Assembly (NCBI GenBank): GCA_020073015.1
Contig: JAIQFZ010000035.1
Span: forward strand, 1 to 41,620
Reading direction: 5' to 3'
DNA: 41,620 nucleotides
Source of the DNA: Terriglobia bacterium
Lineage (GTDB): Bacteria; Acidobacteriota; Terriglobia; Terriglobales; Acidobacteriaceae
Part shown: positions 33,836-40,976 of the stretch, piece after piece
Layout: each line of letters opens with the position of its first letter
How positions within the stretch are numbered: position 1 is the stretch's first letter
Made by a program: the position numbers and the translations under genes
The notes under the pieces: model-generated
The model's database searches: none
What the model was told of the DNA's origin: nothing
The model's input: the letters and a program-made list of their open reading frames with translations, nothing else

Positions 33836-34273
33836 ATGGGAACCATGGGGGAAGTCGCGAATCAGGTCCAGCACGAGTTTTGGCGCCCGCCGATGCCGGC
33901 GGCGTCCGATGCTGCGGCCAGTCAGGAATTCGTCGAAACCTGCCGGCGTTGCGGCACTGAGTTCATCGTCAGCTCACGCTTTTGTCATGCCTGCGGCGCG
34001 ACCCGACCCGAACTGAACGCGTCCTCGCGCGTGATGGAACTCCCGGGACTGGCCGAACTAAGCGCCCTCGGTGAGCGGCTCGGCCTAACCACCGCATCGC
34101 TAATCGCTTTCCTTGTTGGTATCGTTTGCATCGTGGGAGCCTTGACCGTGGGCTTGGTTTTCAGCGCCAGGACAATGCTCGACTGGCAGGCAATTCAGAT
34201 CTGGCGTATCGAGTGGCTGCTGGGAGCGATCTCGGCGTTCGTTGCGGGCCGTCTGTTCAAGAAGTCTTCCTAA
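33836..34273 (+). CDS. Zinc-ribbon membrane protein
   Basis: A 145-residue protein. A zinc ribbon is formed by CRRC (about residues 36-39) and CHAC (about 51-54), followed by about two membrane segments: TASLIAFLVGIVCIVGALTV (about 86-108) and IEWLLGAISAFVAGRLF (about 123-140). ATG codons at 33836 and 33845 are both possible; the second has AGGATGGGA upstream. It diverges from the TPR gene and ends 17 bp before the convergent thiD. Function unknown; a membrane-associated regulatory or assembly role is only a guess. Confidence 0.72.
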   Translation: MGTMGEVANQVQHEFWRPPMPAASDAAASQEFVETCRRCGTEFIVSSRFCHACGATRPELNASSRVMELPGLAELSALGERLGLTTASLIAFLVGIVCIVGALTVGLVFSARTMLDWQAIQIWRIEWLLGAISAFVAGRLFKKSS

Positions 34274-34290
34274 GCCAGTTTCCCGCTAAT

Positions 34291-35157
34291 CTAGCCGCGC
34301 GAGTGTGCGTGCTCGGCATCGGCATCGGCCACGGCCGCACTGCGTCGCCTTTGCAGATTCATGCGATAAAGATGATGCAGGGGCCCAATGCCGTGTCCCA
34401 ACGGCTGGGCATTCGTAATCGCGGCGGCTACATAGGCCTTGGCGAGAAGAACCCCTTCCGGTAACCCCCGCCCCTGCGCCAGATGACAAGCCAGCGCCGT
34501 CGCAAAGGCACATCCGGTACCGTGGGTGGAATTCGATCGCTGGCGGTCCGCCTTGAAAACTTCCTGCTCTGTGCCCCGGCTGGTACTGAAACTCAAGAGG
34601 TCGATTGCCTTGTCGAGGTGGCCACCCGTCACGACGACGTTGGTGGCTCCTAACGCGTGCAGGCGAGCCGCCGCCTCGCGCATCTCGTCCAGGTTCGTCA
34701 CCGCCACACCGGTTAACACGCTTGCCTCGTCCAGATTGGGCGTCACCACCTCGGCCAGCGGAACCAACTTTTCGATCATCAGCCTGGTTCCGGCGGCATC
34801 CAGCAGGTCGATCCCTGAACTGGATTTCAGGATGGGGTCCAGCACGACGTGGGGCAGCTTTGACTCCTCCAGGAAACCGGCAACCGCCTTAACCACCTGC
34901 TCATTGCCGAGCATGCCGAGATGGACCGCTTCAATTTCAAGGTCGGACGCCAGTTCCTGCAGGGTGTCGCGGATGATCTTCGGATCCACTCCCTGGACCC
35001 GCCGAACCCCTTGGGTGGACTGAACCGTCAAGGCGGTGATGCAGCAGACCCCGTAGCAATCGTGAGCGGCGATCGTTTTGATGTCGGCGGTAATTCCCGC
35101 CCCCGAGGACGGGTCAAACCCCGCTACCGTCAATACCACAGGAGGTCTTACAACCAT
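34291..35157 (-). CDS. thiD: Hydroxymethylpyrimidine/phosphomethylpyrimidine kinase
   Basis: A 288-residue ribokinase-fold enzyme of thiamine biosynthesis and salvage that phosphorylates HMP and HMP-phosphate. Signatures are VLTVAGFDPSSGAGITADIK at the N-terminus, ITALTVQSTQGV, HVVLDPILKSSSG and STHGTGCAFATALACHLAQG (the anion hole and catalytic Asp/Cys region of the family). The ATG at 35157 is preferred over the open frame to 35238 because the family begins here and a GAGTGGG ribosome-binding site precedes it. I looked for a TPP riboswitch upstream and did not find the CUGAGA core. No other thi genes are nearby. Confidence 0.92.
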   Translation of the reverse strand: MVVRPPVVLTVAGFDPSSGAGITADIKTIAAHDCYGVCCITALTVQSTQGVRRVQGVDPKIIRDTLQELASDLEIEAVHLGMLGNEQVVKAVAGFLEESKLPHVVLDPILKSSSGIDLLDAAGTRLMIEKLVPLAEVVTPNLDEASVLTGVAVTNLDEMREAAARLHALGATNVVVTGGHLDKAIDLLSFSTSRGTEQEVFKADRQRSNSTHGTGCAFATALACHLAQGRGLPEGVLLAKAYVAAAITNAQPLGHGIGPLHHLYRMNLQRRRSAAVADADAEHAHSRG

Positions 35158-35625
35158 GCTGCCCACTCTAAACCCAAACACCTGAGCTGGGAACTCCACT
35201 TCCGGCTCATCCCGCTCCCAGAGATCAGGAATCCCCACCCGTTATTCCGTTGGTTAAGGATGGAACTGCCAAGCTGTGTACCATCATACAAACATTCGTA
35301 GCTCTAACTGTATGATTACATTGTTCTTATCTTATTATTCTCGTAAGGCTAACATTCGAAAACAGGTTACACCATCTTGCTTGAACCAGCAGTGCTTGTG
35401 TTTACTATTTTGTAATCGACAGCCTCTTCATTGTTTCAACAACATAGCTCACAAATCCCATAGTTTTCATTGTGCTAAGTCATTGATTAATTACTAGTTA
35501 GTTAATTCGGCACCCGATTTTAGAGGTTGACATACCCCCTCCGCCCCGCTAGCATTCTTAGATCGTTTGACCAAAGGAGCATGCGACCCTAGAGAACGAC
35601 GACTTTCAAATAGCGAGGTCATTGA
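35158..35625. other. AT-rich gene-free island between thiD and rlpA
   Basis: About 470 bp without a convincing gene. From about 35240 to 35520 the base composition is clearly more AT-rich than anywhere else in the window, with stop codons in most frames. One 73-codon frame (35276-35497) starts with GTG, has no ribosome-binding site and gives a Cys/His/Asn-rich product without features, so I do not call it. A near-palindrome around ACTAGT lies at 35487-35505. The right end holds a strong promoter for rlpA. Confidence 0.6.
35527..35555 (+). promoter_or_regulatory. Sigma70-like promoter of rlpA
   Basis: A perfect -35 hexamer TTGACA (35527-35532), a 17-nt spacer and a -10-like TAGCAT (35550-35555, four of six consensus bases). 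Transcription would start near 35562, giving a leader of about 64 nt. A GAGGT ribosome-binding site lies 7 nt before the rlpA ATG. Confidence 0.65.
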
Positions 35626-36120
35626 ATGCGACGACGATTAGCCGAAGGTCTGGCGATTGCTTTATCGGTTGCCAGCCTGGGGGCAGGAGCCGCATCCGGG
35701 CGTGGCAACTCGGAAGCCGCCAAGGTCACAAGCCCGCCGGTCATTTCGACCAGCGGTCAGAAATCCCACAAAAACAAGAAGTCTCAGCCCTATCAAGTAG
35801 GGACCGCGTCCTGGTACGGAGAATATTTCCAAGGCAAGCAAACGGCCAGCGGTGAGCCCTACGATATGCGCGATTTCACCGCCGCCCATCCCAGCCTGCC
35901 GCTGGGGACGTTCGTCAAGGTCACGAATCTGAGGAACGGCAAGGTGGTGGTGGTTCGAATCAACGATCGCGGTCCGGTGGTTGACGGCCGCATCATTGAC
36001 GTTTCTTACAACGCCGCGCGCGCGCTGGGATTCAAAGAGCGTGGATTGCAGAAAGTCCGCCTGGACATTTACCAACCCCCCACCCTGGCGCAGCTGCAAC
36101 CGGTAGCCAAGCTCAACTAA
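35626..36120 (+). CDS. rlpA: RlpA-like double-psi beta-barrel protein
   Basis: A 164-residue exported protein. The signal peptide (MRRRLAEGLAIALSVASLGA) is followed by a low-complexity linker and a double-psi beta-barrel (about 58-155). Signatures are GTASWYGEYFQGKQTASGEP, FTAAHPSLPLGTFVKVTNL and VRINDRGPVVDGRIIDVSYN. The aspartates that serve as catalytic acid in RlpA lytic transglycosylases are retained (RINDRGP, and the FTAAHPS region). The C-terminal SPOR domain of E. coli RlpA is absent, so septal targeting may differ. A good promoter precedes the gene. pyrF starts 20 bp after the stop codon. Confidence 0.88.
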   Translation: MRRRLAEGLAIALSVASLGAGAASGRGNSEAAKVTSPPVISTSGQKSHKNKKSQPYQVGTASWYGEYFQGKQTASGEPYDMRDFTAAHPSLPLGTFVKVTNLRNGKVVVVRINDRGPVVDGRIIDVSYNAARALGFKERGLQKVRLDIYQPPTLAQLQPVAKLN

Positions 36121-36140
36121 ACCCGATACACTCGGCACAG

Positions 36141-36839
36141 ATGGACCCGCGCCAGCGTCTCATCGTTGCCTTGGATGTGTCTTCGTCCGCGGCCGCCCGC
36201 AAGATCGTGGCGGCCGTGGGCGACTCCGCCCATGCTTACAAGGTCGGAATGCAGCTCTACACGGCCGAAGGCCCTGCCATCGTGCGTGAATTGACTGGCT
36301 CCGGACGCCGCGTGTTCCTCGACCTCAAGTACCATGACATCCCGAACACCGTGAGCGCAGCGGTTCGCGAAGCGGCGCAGCTCGGCGTCAGCATGCTGAC
36401 CGTGCATGCCACCGGTGGCGCGAAGATGCTGCGCGCCGCCGCCGAAGCCGGGCACGCCGTCAATCCCGACTTGCTCGTGCTGGCCGTCACCGTCCTCACC
36501 AGTCTCGATGACGCCGATCTCAACATGCTCGGTATCCGGGGCGGGATTCTCGATCAGGTTCTACGCCTTGCCGCCCTCGCGCTCTCGAACGGCTGCCAAG
36601 GGATCGTGGCCTCCGCGCAGGAAGCCTCTGCGCTGCGCGAGGAGTTCGGGCGCGACTTCACCATCGTGACGCCCGGGGTGCGTCCTGCCGGCAGCGGCGC
36701 CGACGACCAGGCCCGTGTGGTCACGCCCGCCGAAGCCATCGCCGCCGGAGCCTCCTACATCGTGGTGGGCCGCCCCATCACCGAAGCGCCTGACCCGGCT
36801 GCGGAGGCCCGAGCTATCCTGGGACAGCTCGCCGCCTGA
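36141..36839 (+). CDS. pyrF: Orotidine 5'-phosphate decarboxylase
   Basis: A 232-residue TIM-barrel enzyme that converts OMP to UMP, the last step of de novo pyrimidine synthesis. Signatures: LIVALDVSSSAAARKIV at the N-terminus, the catalytic FLDLKYHDIPNTV with its Asp-x-Lys-x-x-Asp array (Lys at about residue 61), TVHATGG, VTVLTSLDD, TPGVRP and YIVVGRPITEAPDP at the phosphate site. Length is normal. It follows rlpA closely on the same strand and is closed by a strong hairpin terminator 38 bp downstream. Confidence 0.95.
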   Translation: MDPRQRLIVALDVSSSAAARKIVAAVGDSAHAYKVGMQLYTAEGPAIVRELTGSGRRVFLDLKYHDIPNTVSAAVREAAQLGVSMLTVHATGGAKMLRAAAEAGHAVNPDLLVLAVTVLTSLDDADLNMLGIRGGILDQVLRLAALALSNGCQGIVASAQEASALREEFGRDFTIVTPGVRPAGSGADDQARVVTPAEAIAAGASYIVVGRPITEAPDPAAEARAILGQLAA

Positions 36840-36848
36840 GAGCAGAAG

Positions 36849-36872
36849 GTTTCAGAGTTTCAGGGTTTCAAC
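36849..36872 (+). repeat. GTTTCA triple repeat with 8-nt period
   Basis: Three copies of GTTTCA spaced 8 nt apart (GTTTCAGA GTTTCAGG GTTTCAAC) lie just after pyrF and immediately before the terminator hairpin. The style matches the other short tandem repeats placed after stop codons here. Confidence 0.5.
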
Positions 36873-36877
36873 GAAAA

Positions 36878-36902
36878 AAGGCGCGGCATTGAGCCGCGCC
36901 TT
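36878..36902. terminator. Bidirectional intrinsic terminator pyrF / zinc-ribbon gene
   Basis: AAGGCGCGGC-ATTGA-GCCGCGCCTT is a perfect 10-bp stem with a 5-nt loop. It is preceded by an A-run (AAAAAA) and followed by TTCCGTGTTTTT. It sits between the convergent pyrF and small zinc-ribbon genes. On the minus strand the A-run becomes a clean T-run, so it should terminate both transcripts. Confidence 0.8.
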
Positions 36903-36927
36903 CCGTGTTTTTGCTGACTACTGCCTC

Positions 36928-37107
36928 TCACAGCTTTTCAAAAAACTCACACGCCGAGCACGAAATATAGATCCCGCCCGGCACGCCGCGCTCGCGGTCC
37001 TTCACGCGCTTGACGATGCGCGTGTCTTTGCCGCACTTGGGGCATGAGGTGGATTTCGTTGTGTCCATGACCTTCTTACGGTCGGCTGTCTTCGCAATCT
37101 TCGCCAT
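36928..37107 (-). CDS. 59-residue zinc-ribbon protein
   Basis: A small basic protein, too short for usual length cut-offs. It begins MAKIAKTADRKKVMD, has a first metal pair in SCPKCGKDTR (Cys22, Cys25), a basic middle (IVKRVKDRERGVPGG) and a second pair in YISCSACEFFEKL (Cys50, Cys53). The four cysteines spaced as two CxxC knuckles indicate one zinc ribbon, as in small nucleic-acid-binding proteins. An AGGAGAACCTGA leader gives a strong ribosome-binding site for the ATG at 37107, and a good terminator follows 26 nt after the stop codon. I do not know its function. Confidence 0.8.
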   Translation of the reverse strand: MAKIAKTADRKKVMDTTKSTSCPKCGKDTRIVKRVKDRERGVPGGIYISCSACEFFEKL

Positions 37108-37338
37108 TCAGGTTCTCCTGACAGGAATGTGCCGCCAGCCCAAAGGGCTGCGGTTCTACCTGGTAATTGGGAGTATTCAGGGTTAGCCGGTCCAAACTCT
37201 CAGTCCGGCAGGATGAACACACCGAGACGCGGTGCACTGTACTCGCCACTCGAATTTTACACGATCCCGTAGACAAAACCGAACCCCGTAGAGACCCGGC
37301 TTGCCGCGTCTCCGCTGTGCCACCGCTCGCTGCACCTT

Positions 37339-37375
37339 GGGCGGACAGGAATGTCCGCCCCACACAATCTATTTA
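37339..37375. repeat. GCGGACA..TGTCCGC palindromic repeat at the queG stop
   Basis: GGGCGGACA-GGAA-TGTCCGCCC (37339-37360) is followed by CACAC-AAT-CTATTTA, whose last three bases are the queG stop codon read on the minus strand. The layout matches the copy at the emrA stop (19139-19175) base for base in spacing, with three differences in the terminal 15-mer. A GTAGAGACCCGGCTTGCC-like palindrome lies about 50 bp upstream (near 37288). Confidence 0.75.
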
Positions 37376-38455
37376 CTGCTGAACTCTGCCCAAGGCCCAC
37401 CGCGCGTGGCTGGCAACGACCGAATCTGGATCCTCAGCCAGTCTCTTCAGGGTCGGCAGAAACTTCACGTTGCCGCTGTTGCCCATCGCGATGACGGCGT
37501 TGCGGCGCAGGCCGGAGAGCTTGGTGCGCCGGATGGGCGATCCGCGGAAGACGGTACGAAATTCCTCCGGCGGCATTTCGGCCAGCCAGTCGAGCGCCGG
37601 ATTGACCAGGCCTTCGCGCGGCTGGAATTCGGCGGCGGCAGTCGCCGGCGCTTTCCGGTTCCACGGGCAAACGTCCTGACAGATGTCACATCCGAAAGCA
37701 TGACGGCCCATGCCGGAGCGAAGATCGTCGGGAATGTCGCCGCGCTTCTCGATGGTCAGGTACGAGATGCAGAGGCGTGCGTCGAGTTGGCCAGGAGCCG
37801 CGAAGGCGTGGGTGGGACAGGCGTCCAGACAGCGCGTGCAGCGACCGCAGCGGTCGGGCGCAGGCAGGTCGGCCTCGAGTTCAAGGGAAGTCAGGATCAC
37901 GCCGAGAAACAGCCACGATCCCAGCTTCTGGTTGAGGATGCAGGTGTTCTTGCCGATCCAGCCAACACCGGCGTATTTGGCATAGATGCGCTCGACCAGC
38001 GGGCCGGTGTCAACGTAGGAACGGCAGTGGATCGTGGCTAGTGGATTGTGGTTGGTCAGTTCCACTCGGATCGAATCTTCGAGCTTGCGCAGTCTTCGCA
38101 GGACGGCGTCGTGGTAGTCCTCCTGGCTCCAGGCATAGCGCGAGATCCATCCCTGGGCAGCGTCTCCGGTTTGCGTCGAATAGGGATGCGCGGTGTTGTA
38201 ATTGAGGGCGCAGACAACCACGCTGTGCGCCCAGGGAGCAACCCGCGCCAGCGACGCTCGCTTGAGCTGTCCAGCTTCGTCGCGCGACTCCATGTACTTC
38301 ATTTCGCCGTGCTGGCCGGCGGCGATCCAGGCAGGAAACGATTCCAGTTCACCGAACTCGCGAACCGGCGCGATGCCGCAGAGGTCGAACCCGACGTCGC
38401 GGGCGAACTGCTTGATGCGGGATGGAAGAGCAGAGAGCAAGTGGTCGGTGGCCAA
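37373..38455 (-). CDS. queG: Epoxyqueuosine reductase QueG
   Basis: A 360-residue cobalamin- and iron-sulfur-dependent enzyme that makes the final step to queuosine in tRNA (reduction of epoxyqueuosine). Two [4Fe-4S] motifs are seen: CGRCTRCLDACPTHAF and CDICQDVCPWN. Other family motifs are RSYVDTGPLVERIYA (catalytic Asp) and GVGWIGKNTCILN (cobalamin region). The C-terminal HEAT-like tail (NAVIAMGNSGNVKFLPTL, HARWALGRVQQ) is typical. No ATG is available: an in-frame TAG lies just upstream and the only plausible start is TTG at 38455, which may keep expression low. Its stop codon lies within a palindromic repeat end. No other queuosine genes are adjacent. Confidence 0.93.
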   Translation of the reverse strand: MATDHLLSALPSRIKQFARDVGFDLCGIAPVREFGELESFPAWIAAGQHGEMKYMESRDEAGQLKRASLARVAPWAHSVVVCALNYNTAHPYSTQTGDAAQGWISRYAWSQEDYHDAVLRRLRKLEDSIRVELTNHNPLATIHCRSYVDTGPLVERIYAKYAGVGWIGKNTCILNQKLGSWLFLGVILTSLELEADLPAPDRCGRCTRCLDACPTHAFAAPGQLDARLCISYLTIEKRGDIPDDLRSGMGRHAFGCDICQDVCPWNRKAPATAAAEFQPREGLVNPALDWLAEMPPEEFRTVFRGSPIRRTKLSGLRRNAVIAMGNSGNVKFLPTLKRLAEDPDSVVASHARWALGRVQQ

Positions 38456-38610
38456 GGTTTTGAGGCTATCCAGAGAAGGCTACCACTGTCAGGTCGGCGA
38501 ACGGGGGTGCCGGCCGCGGGGTGACCTGATGACCATGTGCTGGTGATGTGCGTCACAGCCCGCTGTTACAAGGCCACGGGACAATACATCTGGAGTTCGA
38601 CGGAGCACCC

Positions 38611-39498
38611 GTGTTCAAAATCATCCATGCTCAGTTCATCGCTCCTGGAATCAAGCGATTCATTCTGGAAGCGCCCCGGATTGCGCGCAAGCAGCGCCCG
38701 GGGCAGTTCGTAATCCTGCGGGTCAACCAGACCGGCGAGCGCATCCCGCTCACCATTGAGCGCTCGGATCCGGAAAAAGGCACGGTCAACCTGGTCGTGC
38801 AGTCGATGGGCAAAACCACCCACCTGCTGAATTCGCTGGAAACCGGCGACAGCATTCTCGATGTCGTTGGGCCGCTGGGGAAACCTTCCGAGATCGCGAA
38901 GTTCGGGACGGTCGTGGTCATGGGCGGAGGCGTGGGCACGGCGATGGCGTATCCCACGGCGGCCGCGCTGAAGCGGGCCGGGAATCGCGTCATCACGATT
39001 CTGGGCGGACGGAATAAAGATCTCGTCCTGCTGGAACGCGAGATGCGCGAAGTGAGCGACACGGTGTTTGTCACCACCGACGACGGCAGCTATGCCGACA
39101 AGGGGCTGGTCACCGACAAGCTTCGCCAGTTGATCGAGAACGGAACGCGCATCGACCTGGTGCTGGCAGTGGGGCCGATCCCGATGATGCGGGCGGTTGC
39201 GGAGATGACGCGCAAGGAGCGGATCCGCACGATTGTCAGCCTGAACCCGATCATGATCGACGGCACGGGAATGTGCGGCGGCTGCCGCGTGTTAATCGAG
39301 GGCAAGAGCGAATTCGCCTGCGTGGACGGGCCAGAGTTTGACGCGCATCGCGTCGACTTCGCCGTCCTGGTGCAGCGCAATTCGATGTATCGCGACGCGG
39401 AGAAACGGTCGATGGACGACTACAAACGGGAACTCGAAGCAAAAAAGGCTGCGGTCAAGACTGAGGCTGAAACGGCTTGCGTGCTGGAGGGAAAGTAA
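38611..39498 (+). CDS. NfnA/SudB-like ferredoxin-NADP reductase subunit
   Basis: A 295-residue FAD- and [2Fe-2S]-binding subunit of the dihydroorotate-dehydrogenase-electron-transfer / NfnA group. The FAD domain has RPGQFVILRVNQTGERIPLT. The NAD(P) domain has VVVMGGGVGTAMAYPTA and LVLAVGPIPMMRAV. The cluster ligands are Cys222, Cys225 (MCGGCRV) and Cys237 (FACVDGPEFD). The start is GTG at 38611 with a GGAG 5 nt upstream; the longer frame from 38548 runs through poor sequence. Its TAA is immediately followed by the ATG of the NfnB-like partner. The complex may exchange electrons between NAD(P)H and ferredoxin. Electron bifurcation cannot be read from sequence alone. Confidence 0.88.
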   Translation: MFKIIHAQFIAPGIKRFILEAPRIARKQRPGQFVILRVNQTGERIPLTIERSDPEKGTVNLVVQSMGKTTHLLNSLETGDSILDVVGPLGKPSEIAKFGTVVVMGGGVGTAMAYPTAAALKRAGNRVITILGGRNKDLVLLEREMREVSDTVFVTTDDGSYADKGLVTDKLRQLIENGTRIDLVLAVGPIPMMRAVAEMTRKERIRTIVSLNPIMIDGTGMCGGCRVLIEGKSEFACVDGPEFDAHRVDFAVLVQRNSMYRDAEKRSMDDYKRELEAKKAAVKTEAETACVLEGK

Positions 39499-40950
39499 AT
39501 GGCTACGACTCCGACGAAGTCGAAAAATCCCATCCCCAACCGGGAGCGCATCAAGATGCCGCGGCAGCACATGCCGGAGCAGCCTCCGCTGGTACGCGCT
39601 CAGCAGTTCACCGAAGTCAACCTTGGATACTCAGCGGAGCTGGCGCAGCAGGAGGCGCTGCGCTGCATCGAGTGCGCCAAGCCCACCTGCACCGAGACCT
39701 GCCCGGTGGGCGTGAAGGTGAAAGAGTTCGTGCAGTTGATCGTGGAAGGGAATTTCTTGGGAGCAGCGGCGAAGATCCGCGAAGATAATGTGCTGCCTGC
39801 GATCACGGGACGCGTCTGCCCGCAGGAGGACCACTGCGAAGGCGGTTGCCTGCTCAAGAAAAAAGGTGAGTCACTGGGCATCGGGTACCTGGAGCGGTTC
39901 GTCGCCGACTACGAGCAGCAGCACTTCGATACGAAGAACATCGTGAAAGCTCCGCCCACAGGGAAGAAGGTTGCCATCGTCGGCAGCGGGCCTTCGGGTC
40001 TGACGGCGGCGGGTGACCTGGTGCAGAAGGGGCACCAGGTGCACGTTTTCGAGGCGCTGCATGAAGTCGGCGGCGTGCTCACGTACGGCATTCCGGAATT
40101 CCGGCTTCCGAAAAAGATCATCCGCGAGCAGGTCGACTACATGCGCGCCATGGGCGTGGAGTTCGAAACCGATGTGGTCGTTGGCCGCACCGTAACGATC
40201 GACGAACTGCTGGAGGAGGAAGGCTACGACGCGGTCTTCATCGGGACGGGCGCGGGCCTGCCGCAGTTCATGGGCATTCCGGGCGAGCATCTGAACGGCG
40301 TGTACTCGGCGAACGAATTTTTGACGCGCATCAATCTGATGCACGCTTACGAGTTTCCCAAGTACGACGAGCCGATGGTGGACTTCCGCGGCAAGAACGT
40401 TGCGGTGATCGGCGGCGGGAATACGGCTCTGGACGCGATCCGGTCGGCATTGCGGCTGGGAGCGGGCAAAGCATATGTGCTGTACCGGCGCAGTGAGGCC
40501 GAGATGCCGGCGCGTATCGAAGAAGTGAAGCACGCGAAGCAGGAAGGAATCGAGTTCCAGGTGCTGGCCGCTCCCATCGAGTTCCTGTCGGATGGCAAAG
40601 GATGGCTCAGCGGCGCGCGTTGCCAGAAAATGGAACTGGGGGAGCCCGACGCTTCCGGGCGGCGGCGGCCGGTACCGATCGCGGGATCGGAATATGAGGT
40701 GCCCCTTTCGGTGGCCGTGATCGCGATCGGGACGAGCGCGAACCCGATTGTGCAGAGCACGACTCCCGGGCTGAACACGAATAAGCGAGGCTACATTCAA
40801 GCCGATGAGACGACGCAGAGAACCTCGCGCAAGGGAGTGTTCGCAGGCGGCGACATCGTAACGGGCAGCGCGACCGTGATTCTGGCGATGGGTGCCGGGC
40901 GGCGAGCGGCAAAAGGGATCGACGAGTACCTCAAGTCAGGACAGTGGTAG
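39499..40950 (+). CDS. NfnB/SudA-like (glutamate synthase small-subunit type) flavoprotein
   Basis: A 483-residue partner of the preceding subunit, of the GltD/NfnB group. N-terminal cysteine-rich motifs for two [4Fe-4S] clusters are complete: CIECAKPTCTETCPVGVK and CPQEDHCEGGC. Two dinucleotide folds follow: AIVGSGPSGLTAAGDLVQKG (about residue 155-175) and VAVIGGGNTALDAIRSALRL. The C-terminal FAD motif is GVFAGGDIVTGSATVILAMG. A true glutamate synthase large subunit is not adjacent, while the NfnA-like gene is fused by a stop-start junction. This supports an NADH-ferredoxin:NADP oxidoreductase-like complex over GltBD. Confidence 0.9.
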   Translation: MATTPTKSKNPIPNRERIKMPRQHMPEQPPLVRAQQFTEVNLGYSAELAQQEALRCIECAKPTCTETCPVGVKVKEFVQLIVEGNFLGAAAKIREDNVLPAITGRVCPQEDHCEGGCLLKKKGESLGIGYLERFVADYEQQHFDTKNIVKAPPTGKKVAIVGSGPSGLTAAGDLVQKGHQVHVFEALHEVGGVLTYGIPEFRLPKKIIREQVDYMRAMGVEFETDVVVGRTVTIDELLEEEGYDAVFIGTGAGLPQFMGIPGEHLNGVYSANEFLTRINLMHAYEFPKYDEPMVDFRGKNVAVIGGGNTALDAIRSALRLGAGKAYVLYRRSEAEMPARIEEVKHAKQEGIEFQVLAAPIEFLSDGKGWLSGARCQKMELGEPDASGRRRPVPIAGSEYEVPLSVAVIAIGTSANPIVQSTTPGLNTNKRGYIQADETTQRTSRKGVFAGGDIVTGSATVILAMGAGRRAAKGIDEYLKSGQW

Positions 40951-40976
40951 AACTGGGGGCTGCTCTGGACAGCCTT

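Noticed and set aside
35158-35275. TPP riboswitch in front of thiD
   Set aside because: The leader lacks the CUGAGA core and the conserved ACCUGA-UCCGG-like region; GC-rich stretch only.
35276-35497. 73-codon open frame in the AT-rich island
   Set aside because: GTG start without ribosome-binding site, no recognisable fold, compositional bias explains the openness; could be revisited if conserved.
37108-37372. tRNA or small RNA gene between the zinc-ribbon gene and queG
   Set aside because: No cloverleaf could be drawn; the hairpins there (CAGCCC-AAA-GGGCTG near 37137 and the GCGGACA element) are explained by repeats.
39499-40950. GltD, small subunit of glutamate synthase
   Set aside because: No gltB large subunit is adjacent, while an NfnA-like subunit is directly joined upstream.
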